Made by a program: the position numbers and the translations under genes. This document shows positions 34,096 through 43,900 of a stretch of DNA of 64,000 nucleotides, in pieces. How positions within the stretch are numbered: the first letter of the stretch is position 1; every line of letters starts with the position of its first letter. The DNA is from Tetmemena sp. SeJ-2015 (taxonomy: Eukaryota; Ciliophora; Spirotrichea; Sporadotrichida; Oxytrichidae): assembly GCA_027382625.1 (NCBI GenBank), contig JAJKFJ010021713.1:40078-104077 (forward strand), in the 5' to 3' direction. The notes below the pieces were generated by a model. It was given only the letters and a program-made list of their open reading frames with translations. It was not told the origin of the DNA and searched no databases.

Positions 34096-37000
34096 TCAAT
34101 ACTCTGTTTCTAAAATATCTTTAGCAAGTCTGACTCTGTTTCTGAGTTCAGTGCTCTATTCATCCTGCTGTTTTATGTACTCATTCCCGCTAACTCTCAT
34201 TTTCAATTAAGTAATTTTCAGCAACTTGACTTTTTTAAGTTCTTCATTCAACTGCCCTAAATCTTCGTCATCTGAGTCCTCTAATAAGTCATCATCACGC
34301 TTCTTCTTTTCCTAAGTAAAATATATTTTTACCAAAATTAGCAAAAGAAGGTAAGTTTTTGTGAGTGAATTGTTCCTGATCATAACAGTTCTTATCTTCT
34401 CGTGCCATGATTTTAGCTTAAACATTTAACTCTTCTATCTGTTCAGCATTCCAAAATCTCTATTGGTGGCAACTGGTAAGTTCATCTGAGTGGCGTTTAG
34501 AATTGCATCAGTCTAAAGAAGGTATAAGACTTTAAAGTTCTTACTCTAAGCTTTGCGTTATTTTTAATAGAGAAAACTGCAAGTGCTATTTTCTCCACGT
34601 CGATTGCTTCTACCTGCTGCATAATTACTTTCAAGTCTGATGGCTCTATCACCTCCATGAATAAATCCTTATTGAGATAGAGAATGTTTGTCTCTTCCAG
34701 TGCTTTGATAGTGCATTATCTCTGCACATTTAGTAGCATTTCATTGTGTCCAAAGATTTGGGCTTTTCCGAGCTCTTGGATTTTATAACGGAACCTCTTT
34801 GTCTTCTTTACTATTTCCCAAGATTTTATATCCTATAAAGTAAATGAGAAAGAAAGAGTGAAAATTTACCACTGGGTATCTATTATACTCATCCACATCA
34901 ATTATAGTCTCAACTAGAACTGATCCTTTCCTTATAATATAGAACACTGATGATTCGTCTCCCTGTTTATAGACTATATTTCCTGGGGCATAATTTTTCT
35001 CAGTCAGGTACTTATTGAAATTCTGCAGTTTAATCAACGACCATGACTTGAGAATGTCTATGGTCTTGAGGAACTCTAATGCCTGGAATTTTTGCATCAT
35101 AATCACATCCTATTTAGCCAATGTTTAAGGTAATTAAATTCTTACTAGCACAATGGACTTGAAGAATAGTTTCTTGAGTCGTAGCAGTTTGCAGTCTGTG
35201 AGACATTTTATACTTGCTCCTCTTTTGTTGTTATTTTCAAGAGCCTTCTCTCCAAAGACTTGGTTTGGCTTGCAAGAGGCAAACATAATTGTGCACTCTA
35301 CATCCGCAAAGATTCCTACCTCTCCTTAGTAAATTATGTACATCGCATCTGCTTCGTCTCCCTTTAAATAAGTCATTTAAAAGTAAAAACAAATTAAAAC
35401 CCTTTCTCATAACTACAAGGAATTTCAAAACTTAAAATGATTTGACTTACTGACGTCTCCAGATTACATAGAGATTGGCTCTAACTTATCAGATAAAAGT
35501 CATTAGTTTAAAATATAAGTGGATATATTAAAGTGCAAGTAAGGGTAGCTGGACATCAACTAGGAAAGGCACTCCATTTCTAAGAAACTAAACTATCTTA
35601 TCCTTATCACTCTTTTCTCTTTCCTCAATTGGTTTACTAAAAATAGCAGCCATCTAGTCCACAGCGCTCACACTTTTCTTTGCTTTAATAGCTGGCGAGA
35701 TTATAGAGTTCTTCTTTCTTCGATTTTAAGTGGCCGACTCAAGTTCACCATCCTCATAGACCGAGCCCTCTGCATCAGATTCAGCCTGCGTAATTGAATC
35801 TCCTTTCACTGTATATTTCTTTGACAGTGGAGATAAAACATCTTACAAATAAGAATTTTCTATTAAATATGTTATATGGATTACGATTATGTTTGAGTTA
35901 CTCGTCTTTCCTTTTAGTTATACAGGACCCTCTGATGCCTTCATGGTTATGGATCTTTTATTTCTAGTGAGCGATTGATTTTGTGAAGAAGCTGCAGACT
36001 GCGATGGCTTCTTGTTATTGGGTGAAAAAGGATTGGAAACGCCAGGAAATTGCTAAACTGAGTATTGTGACTTTAATTGCTTAAATGAGTAAGACATTTT
36101 AAATTAAAATATTTGCGGATTGATGAGCTGGGGATTTTTCTTTAACATGACTGATAAGCGCACTTTCTTTTTCTGAAGTGGGTCGTCGATTACTGAAAGG
36201 CTGTTATTTGAGAGGACTGATTCCTTGTTGAGTTGCTTTGAAGGACTGAGAATGCTTTCATTATCCTGCTACAGTATCTTGTAGCCTGTGTCATCTCTAG
36301 TACTATCATATTCCTTTGTATTTATATCTTAATATACTAAAGAATTTAATAGATAACTTTTTGAAATACATGCTTATTCTTGCTGAGTTCTAATAAGGTT
36401 TGAGAAAATTTAAATGATAAATGTTAATAATTTGAACAATGATGTCGTCCTGGAGCATTTCTTCCCCGATCTATAAAAAAAACGCGATTTTACAGAGTTG
36501 GCACGGGAGGTCGACCCAGCCGGTTTGGCCACGGGGGCTCCAGCCTCGACAGCGGCACTCAGCCGCAACTCTCCTCAGCCCTCCAGCTTGCCGACGACTC
36601 GGCCCTCTCACTGACCTTGGGTGAGGTCTCTCGGACTTGCCGAGGTGAGAGCTTAAGATGGCCGAGGATCCTTGGAGCGGCAGCTCCCTCGTCGGCAAGC
36701 TGGAGGGCTGAGGAGGGTTGCGGCTGAGTGCCGCTGTCGAGGCTGGAGCCCCCGTGGCCAAACCGGCTGGGTCGACCTCCCGTGCCAACTCTGTAAAATC
36801 GCGTTTTTTATTTAGAGATCGGGGAAGGAATGCTCCAGGACGACATCATTGTTCAAATTATTAACATTTATCATTTAAATTTTCTCAAACCATATTAGAA
36901 CTCAGCAAGAATAAGCATGTATTTCAAAAAGTTATCTATTAAATTCTTTAGTTTATTAAATTAATCCGATTTAGTCAAATTAGAGTTTAAATGGTTAACC

Positions 37001-37802
37001 TTTTATAACAATAAATACTAAAGTCATTTTCAATTTAAGTAATTAAAATTAATTATTCCTTGGTCCTCACGTTCATTTAAATACGAGAAAAATGAATGAA
37101 ATGGATTATCAATTGCTGAAATTTAATGGCTTTTGAATTGGCAAGCTGAATGCCTTATCCTTAAGTTTTGAAATGTCAATTTTATAAAGGAAAAATATTT
37201 AATAAATGACTAAACATGTTAGAATTTTTCATTATAGATTTTCGAGGCTTAATCTCTGGCAGATTTATAAATTATAAATGAATAAGTAACAGCCAATTAT
37301 ATCACTAAGTATATAAATTACACAGAAATACATTTGTGGCTAAATATCTAATAATGCCATAAAAAAAATATGAGCATATTTGAGGCAGATTATCTCCATC
37401 ATTTTTGTCAACGTCTGTTATTGATACACTGACAGCTGTCATAGCGTTTGTGTCAATACCTCCACTAGCTGATTGAGGGGACTTTATGCCTGGTTTGAAC
37501 AAAGAACTGCTACTTTTTAAATGGTTCAACAATAATAACCTTGAATATATAAATTTGTTATCTTGTTCTAGTTTGATACGCTGAAAAGCGTTTTGCTCAT
37601 CATTTGATTATGCTTACCCAGGAAGTTTACAGTAGATTAGGAACTCACACCATTTTTGCCTCCATTTTTAATCAGCTATCTTATTTTAAGCAAGTAATAT
37701 ACTATATTTAATAATGTTGAGCTTGACTTCTGGTAGAGCAGTATCTGTGAATATATCAATAGTGGGTTAGATTTGTTGCTGCTTCTTTGCTGAACTCTTC
37801 AT
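34096..37802 (-). CDS. Protein with two cyclic-nucleotide-binding domains
   Basis: Probable cAMP/cGMP sensor. The 5' part runs from ATG 37802 (MKSSAKKQQQIQPTIDIFTD) to about 37390 (SVSITDVDKNDGDNLPQIC). Readable protein resumes at about 36330 (DINTKEYDSTRDDTGYK) and runs on in frame through MSYSFKQLKS (36097). The first CNBD is at about 35150-35400: KGDEADAMYIIYQGEVGIFA with a phosphate-binding cassette FGEKALENNNKRGASI. The second is at about 34560-35100: KQGDESSVFYIIRKGSVLVE with a more degenerate cassette IFGHNEMLLNVQRQCT, where His replaces the usual Glu. Two GT-AG introns then lead to an acidic/basic C-terminus (KKKRDDDLLEDSDDEDLG) and TGA 34096-34098. No kinase or channel domain is seen, so a PKA-regulatory-like or stand-alone CNBD protein is likely. 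That the 5' block belongs to this gene is inference. Confidence 0.78.
36336..36597. repeat. Left arm of 617-bp foldback element
   Basis: The arm begins ACTAAAGAATTTAATAG and ends CTTGCCGACGA. It is inversely repeated at 36689-36952 with only a handful of differences. The outer about 130 bp are AT-rich like the surroundings; the inner about 130 bp are strongly GC-rich (AGCCGGTTTGGCCACGGGG). Confidence 0.9.
36598..36688. other. Loop of the foldback element
   Basis: A 91-bp GC-rich spacer between the arms. It contains its own shorter complementary pair (CTCGGCCCTCTCAC against GTGAGAG...GGCCGAG), so the whole structure could fold into a nearly continuous hairpin. No conserved coding content. Confidence 0.8.
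36689..36952. repeat. Right arm of 617-bp foldback element
   Basis: Reverse complement of 36336-36597. Differences include TCTCTAAATAAAAAA against TCTATAAAAAAAA and single substitutions near ATAAGG/ATATGG, so the arms are similar but not identical. Confidence 0.9.
36953..37390. other. AT-rich non-coding stretch
   Basis: Follows the foldback element on the side towards the 5' block of the CNBD gene. No coding signal. Together with the element it makes about 1 kb that must be absent from a functional CNBD gene if the two blocks belong together. Confidence 0.45.
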
Positions 37803-38070
37803 AATGAAAATACCTTAGTTTGATGTAGAATTGTACTTGCTTTGTAGAAATGCTTCGTAGATTGTTGATGTTACTCTCTCTTAATATGATTTATTTGTGC
37901 CCTTTTTAATTCTATAACTCAAATATAAATAATTTACCAAGCGTAAAGCCTATTCTTTTAACACAGATTGATAGATGGATAGAATGAAATAATATTGTTT
38001 CCGATTTGCAAATAGAGAAGAATAAGCATATGGGACTGATAGAACTAAATAATAAATTTTGTGGCTAAAA

Positions 38071-39830
38071 TGAAGGCAGCAGCAAACCTCCTACATCTTG
38101 TGAAGTGTTCTTCAAGGAATCAAACCTAGAGAATTCTTTTCACTCAACCAAGCAATATCTAGGCATTCAGATTATGGCAACTACAAACCTTAAATTTCTC
38201 TAACACTGCTCAAAATGCAGGACAGCAAGCTAATTAGAGAAATAAGTTTTATTAGATCTCTTATCTTGGAGTTATTAGAAATGCAGTATCATTTGACGAG
38301 GGAATGAGAGCTATGAACCAACAAAGACAGGAAAGAGAGGCAGCAGGATAGGATTCAAATGACAATAGTTTAAGAGATGATGAATTCAAGTCGCAGGTTA
38401 AGCTCATTAGTAAAAAAGATAATCTAGTTCTTAAATCAATTTTCGAAGCTATACGTTGATAAGTTTGGCGAGAAGGGATTGACAGAGGTAGAAGATTAAT
38501 TGCTAGACGAAGAGACGATCAACGAAAAGGCCAGACTTTTTATGAAAGGAGATCTGAAAGACGTAGAGCTCTTTGAGTAGCTAATTAGTCAGTATGTGCT
38601 ATACACCCTCCATAACGATTCCTATGAAGGCCTTGAGAACTATGAACATATTTAAGAGATCTGTGCTCTCTTCACAAGAAAAGTTAATAAGTATGAGTTC
38701 TCTGCTGCTAAGTACAACCATTATATCATTATTTTTGCCATTAAGTACAAATACTACCTCTAATTCGCAATTTCAGTTCTGAACGATGAAAAAGTAGTTG
38801 ACAAGCTCGTGAGGTATGGATTTGACGTGCTCTACCCCAAGTTAAATTTCGAAGATAAGCTGCAAGCCCTGCAAACCCTCCAGATGCTTAAAGCGGACTA
38901 CAACTAGAAGATAATGGATAAACTCTGCTGTGATATTCTCTTACAGCCATATGAAAAGATAGCAGATGAAATCACCATTGAATCTATAATTTAACTACTA
39001 GCTACATACCACCAGGAAGGCTAAACTTAAAGGGCAAAATACACTTTAAGTGTCTCTCTCAATTATTTTTACTAGAGAGCCGAACTTTGGCAGAAACTCG
39101 AGCTCCTTACCGCAAAGCTGTATGAGGTTTACCATTTGGCGCATGAGCAAGAAGTTGATAAAATTGATACAGTACTCTCTTACACTCATGTACTCCCTCT
39201 ACTTAAAGTTATCGGAGAGCGCAGATTGACCAATCGGGTAATTGTGGAATGCCTGCTTAAGGACTTGATGTTTTATTTGGAGTAGCACCCCGACATGGTG
39301 AGCTTTAAAGACGCTTTAATGATAGTCGATAGCTTTTATAAGGTCAGCTATTCAGCCACTGAAGTGAATCTAGCCATAGCAAATAACATTCTCTTGCAAA
39401 AGTCTGATCTGCTAACAGACACAAAGATGTTCCAGACTGTAAAGACCAATGAGATCTTGAGATTCTTCAGAGGCTTGTTCTATATGAAGGCTCTGGACTA
39501 GGACTAATACCAGCCCATCTTCAAGTTGTACGAGCAACTCCTCGAAGATAGAGAAAGTGACTTTAGAATATTAATTAAGTTGGTTTAATAGACTTGAACA
39601 TAAGCACCTACCTGACTATAATTGATACATGCAGACACTCAGACTATCTAGACAATCTTTGCGAGAAATACTAGAAGCTCTATGAAGAGAAATTCGACCC
39701 AGAGATCTTTGACACAAACTCGGAGTACACAGGCCTTGAAGAGATTATCACCCGCAGGGGCAGATTGCAGCCAAGAAAACCTAGAAGTGTTTTAATCAAT
39801 AAGAGAGACAATTTCGTAGATCAAGTCTGA
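38071..39830 (+). CDS. Putative mitochondrial helical protein
   Basis: Start ATG 38071 (MKAAANLLHLVKCSSRNQTQ). The N-terminus is rich in Ala, Leu, Arg, Lys, Ser and Gln and lacks acids, like a mitochondrial presequence. The body is a long series of amphipathic helices (FGEKGLTEVEDQLLDEET, IQEICALFTRKVNKYEFSAA, VDKLVRYGFDVLYPKLNF, DKIDTVLSYTHVLPLLKV, ALMIVDSFYKVSYSATEV), resembling helical-repeat mitochondrial RNA-handling proteins. A basic tail (ITRRGRLQPRKPRSVLINKR) ends at TGA 39828-39830. The frame slips once in an A6 run near 38410 and once near 39590; both look like single-base indels. About 570 residues. Family not named; the repeat-type similarity is an impression only. Confidence 0.65.
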
Positions 39831-39984
39831 AGAACACTTGAGAATATAAAAATGAAATTCATAGAGAAGCTTAATTAAACTTTTTTTATTCTAATAGGTT
39901 CTGATATTTAGCCTTGAAGAAGCTCCATTTATCTCAAAATCGTTTAGTGCTTGATTAATTTTCATGCTTGTTATTAAACTTCTA

Positions 39985-40653
39985 GGAACCAAGTCGAACA
40001 AGTGCAAGTTGAAGAGGAGAAGGCCGACAACATCCACACCGCCACCAAGGTTGTTATTAAGAAGTCACTCGGCAACAATAAATGACTATTTTTGTTACTT
40101 GATAATCCCAATTTTGAATTATGAATGGTAAGCCAGCAAACTTCAGTTAAAGTTCATGATCTAAGATTCTGCTGATTAGGTCTTGTGAAAGGATTGAACG
40201 AAGTTTGCAAGGCCCTTGATCGCAAGGAGGCCCTACTTTGCGTACTCGCTGAGGACTGCGAGGATGCCAAGTACAAGAAACTCATCACCGTAAGTGCCTT
40301 AATTCCTACTTCGGCGTGGAGAGCGGCGCACTCTGCCCTCTTCACCCCCGACACTCAATTTCTTTGCTTTGCCAGAGAAAATATTACAATATGAATGCTC
40401 ACCCACCTTCTATAGACCCTTTGCAAAACCAATGGTATCCCAATCATTCGCATATCGTTTTAACTTCCTCACTTTATGTTTCATTGAAGTTGAGAAGAGA
40501 GCCGAACTCGGAGAATGGCTTGGTCAGTGCAAATACGACAAAACCGGCACCGCCCGCAGAGTCAGAGGTGCTTCATCCGTTGCCATCAAGGACTACGGTG
40601 AAGAGACCGAAGCCCTTAACTTCGTCATCAACTACATCAAGGAGCACCAGTGA
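39985..40653 (+). CDS. Ribosomal protein S12 (eS12), small subunit
   Basis: Component of the cytosolic 40S ribosomal subunit. Recognisable blocks in order: [57 protein letters not shown] and [18 protein letters not shown], then [19 protein letters not shown] and NYIKEHQ, stop TGA 40651-40653. The first and second blocks are joined by removing a 57-bp IES (pointer AAT) and a GT-AG intron that starts one base beyond the second pointer. Between KKLIT and VEKRAE (40290-40489) there is about 200 bp of intron and/or IES that I could not resolve; [10 protein letters not shown] near 40360 may be the missing ALCxENxI segment. No ATG start is found: the first block follows an intron acceptor (TTCTAG, 39984), and the initial exon is not evident immediately upstream. 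Confidence 0.92.
40077..40133 (+). other. 57-bp IES in eS12, pointer AAT
   Basis: AAT occurs at 40077-40079 and 40134-40136. Removing 57 bp brings SLGN next to N and the single base before the following intron. The interior is AT-rich and contains an in-frame TGA. Confidence 0.8.
40138..40179 (+). other. 42-bp intron in eS12 (GT-AG)
   Basis: GTAAGCC...CTGATTAG. After removal of the adjacent IES and this intron the codons read AAC AAT G|GT CTT GTG, giving [14 protein letters not shown] as expected for eS12. Confidence 0.78.
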
Positions 40654-40945
40654 GAGAGAAGACAGAGAGTCGTCGCTCGACCCCCCACCAGAGAATGCGC
40701 TTATTTAGTATTCCCTAAAATTTCAGTCTCCCAACCCGTATAAGTTATATACAATACACAAGTGTAAATATATTAAATTGATTTAGCACAAGCTAATAAA
40801 ATATTAAATTACTATCATCATAAAATAATAACTATATCACATAACTATCTTGGCCGAGTTAGAGTGAGCCTATTGAGTTGAAGAATTAAATTCTTTCACT
40901 TTCTTTTAAATTGAAACATATAATTATTCTTCGACTGTATTCAAC
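40654..40945. other. Convergent spacer
   Basis: AT-rich 290 bp between the ends of eS12 (+) and the carboxypeptidase locus (-). Nothing specific seen. Confidence 0.4.
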
Positions 40946-43900
40946 TCAAACTTGCTTCTGAGGTGGAAAAGTGGCGATTATTTGTCTTCCTGGCTTGAGC
41001 AAAGCTTACTTGCTGCCCATTCTTCCAGTTTCAGTAGTTGAAGGAACTAAAAACAACTGCTGATGCTGATTTTGAAGATTTTAATGTAATTCTGATGCTT
41101 AACCCACTCCAAATCTTTAGTTTATAAGCTATTGCTGATTCTTTGTATGATGAATATTGCTTATAAAAAGTAATTAAATTTTTTTATAATAAATTTATCC
41201 TCTTTTGAGGCGGGTTTATGTCTTGTATTCCAGTTGATTTAATGTAAACAGATTCTTTGTATTTAATGCAGCTACTCTTATAATAATTAGAGTTTACTTG
41301 GTTTGGTTGAGATTGGTTTGAATCATCTCCTTTAAAGGCTTCAAATTGTATATTTAATTAGGCCCAAATACTCCCACCCCATTCTCTCTTTCATGTAATT
41401 TCGCGAGTTGGTCATACTCAATAGAAAATTTCTTTTAGTGTAGAGAGTTCACTCCTGATGTTTAAGAGCCTATAAGAGTCTAGTCACTGCTCCTTTCGCT
41501 CTATCGCTTTTGATTAAACTAAGTTAGAGTGAAGCTTGCTCTTCCACCTAAAGATCCTCGTCCTCTATTTTCATCTCCAGCTGAGGCAACTGATGATGGT
41601 ATGCCCTACGATTGTTGAAGCTTTTGTTCATTGTCAAGCTCTGAGGAAAATAAATTTGCCTATTTTTTCATTTATGGCTATGCTGACATTTATCCTGGGG
41701 GCTTTCTCATTTTATAGTCTGAAGGGATTGAAGGATTAGTTGAAGAGGTATTGCTGTTCTCACTGTATGGATTTAAAGAATGAGAATTCAAGAAATGCTC
41801 ATTACTATTAGTTTATGGAGGCAGGCCGATATACTTCAACCCTTAGAAAGTTTTATTCGTCTTTTAAGAAGATTCTAACTTTTCACTATTGTTGGCAAAG
41901 CTATTAAAATAATAAGAATAGTAACTATAGAGAGCTATTCCGGTTGAATTCAGATGGATAGAGTGTAGAGTTCGTACCTATGACTGAGTATTAATGTTTT
42001 TGAATGTGGCTATTGTTATAAGCTTCGTTCGCCTCTAAGTTTTACCCGGGGTAAGCTCCAGAATTATTTCCACCCCCGAAACTGTTTTTCTTATTATCCT
42101 TTGACTTTCTCTTTGACTTCTTCCTCTTCTTTTTATGTCTTTAAATGATATCTTCTCTATTCGATTCTTCATTTTACTTATTTGCTGATCCCTCAGTCTA
42201 CGATTAAAAAACTCTTTTTTTTAAATTTCAATGATTAAGGAGAACCGTATTAAATTCTCTAGTCATTATGAAAAGTTTCCGATTATGATATTTTGAATGA
42301 TCAAGCTTTGATTTTATCCACCTCCAAGTTGCTATTGCTGCATTTAGTTTAGAGAACTGAGTGCTTAGTCAACATTTTGGAAAATGTTCTACTTGAAAAT
42401 GTTCTACTAGGAAAAGTTTATTAGGTTCTTAATGTTCGGATTATGGAGAGATGTCTAAGGATTAAAATCAGAGCCCTCTTATTTGAAGTTGAAGTTGTTT
42501 TGTTCAATCTATCTTAACTTTGAGAAGCATTACCGAAGCTCTAATGATGGAAGTGCTAACCTGAATTACCAAACTTGTATATAACATAAAAAGCAGCTAA
42601 ACTTGGAGGTACCTTGTAATCCTGAATTGCCTAAAATAAGATCCTTATCTCCTGTAGTTTATGACTGTGGGTACTTGAATTAAATCATAGCTCTCTTAGG
42701 TCTTAATTCCTCACCAGCCTGTGAGAATATTTTAATGACTCTGTATGCCCACTATTTGCTTAGGCCCTTGACTTCTAGTTCCTGCTCCACTGCTCTTAAC
42801 TGTGACATCGTTCATAGCCTAATTATAGCTGTTAATTTGAGCTGTAAATGAATAAGCTCTAGGATTACTATCTGCTGTTCTGTCATAGTCAGTTAGTACT
42901 CCTCCTTGGGAATTCGTAGTTGTTCTATCCTTCTCTTCTAAGTTCAGCGGAATGAGGGACGGATTATTTTTGGGAGTGTTTATAATGTTAGTCCCTTGTT
43001 TTTGAAGAAAAGATCCTTTTGGTGTTCTAATGCTCTAGATTTAGGAGTTCTTATTTGCAAATCTATTCACCTCCTAAGATTTACCCACTCCAGAGGTACT
43101 TGAAGTCAACTTCATGCTCTCTTTTTAAGTCTTTTTCACTAGTTTCAGTGCCTAAAATCACTCTGCTAGATTTAAAAATGAATTTGCAAATAAAAACATT
43201 CAGAAAGATTTACTTTAAGCAGCTTAGCTTATCCTAGAATAGGTAGCTTGTTATGGATTTTAAAGATTTTAGAAATTCTAAAGCCCTAAAATTCTTTGAT
43301 TATTTTCTACAATTTAGGAGCGTTAAAGACTATCATGAACTTGAAATTAATTTTACTAGCCAGGAGGTCTATTGAAAGTGGACTTAGACTGGAATTTATT
43401 TGTAAAGTTCTCAAAGGATTTCATCAAGGCCTAGTCGTCGACGTTCTATATGATGTTGTCACTTACAAAAGGAAAAAATGAAAGACTTAAATAACTTTTC
43501 TTGTATTTCTCCTAGGATTTAGAACTTGTCAAAATTTAGGCTGCTGAATCTGTTATAGCAGAATTTCTGGGATGGCCGTTTAGTTGGGGATTTACAAACC
43601 TAATAAGATTTCTCACATTTGTTGATAGTCCTTGACTAAGTATGTCATTTTAATTAGGATTAGATTTGTTTAGCTCCTTTTATTGTAGTTTTTTACGGTT
43701 TAGACTAGTTGGAGCATTCGCAATTTTTCTCAAAGTATAAATTAAAATACCTAATTTTAGCATTCTGTTGTTATTAATTCTATCTTACTAGCATCCCAGA
43801 TACTTAAAGCGGAAAGTAACTGTTAAAGGTTTGATTACTCTAGGCTGCTGATTAATTTGGTTGTGCGATTATAAATTTCTAAAACTAAGTAGCGTTCGTA

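Noticed and set aside
36439..36788. Overlapping 61- and 105-aa ORFs in the GC-rich foldback core
   Set aside because: They are mirror products of the inverted repeat and the low stop frequency of GC-rich DNA; no protein-like features.
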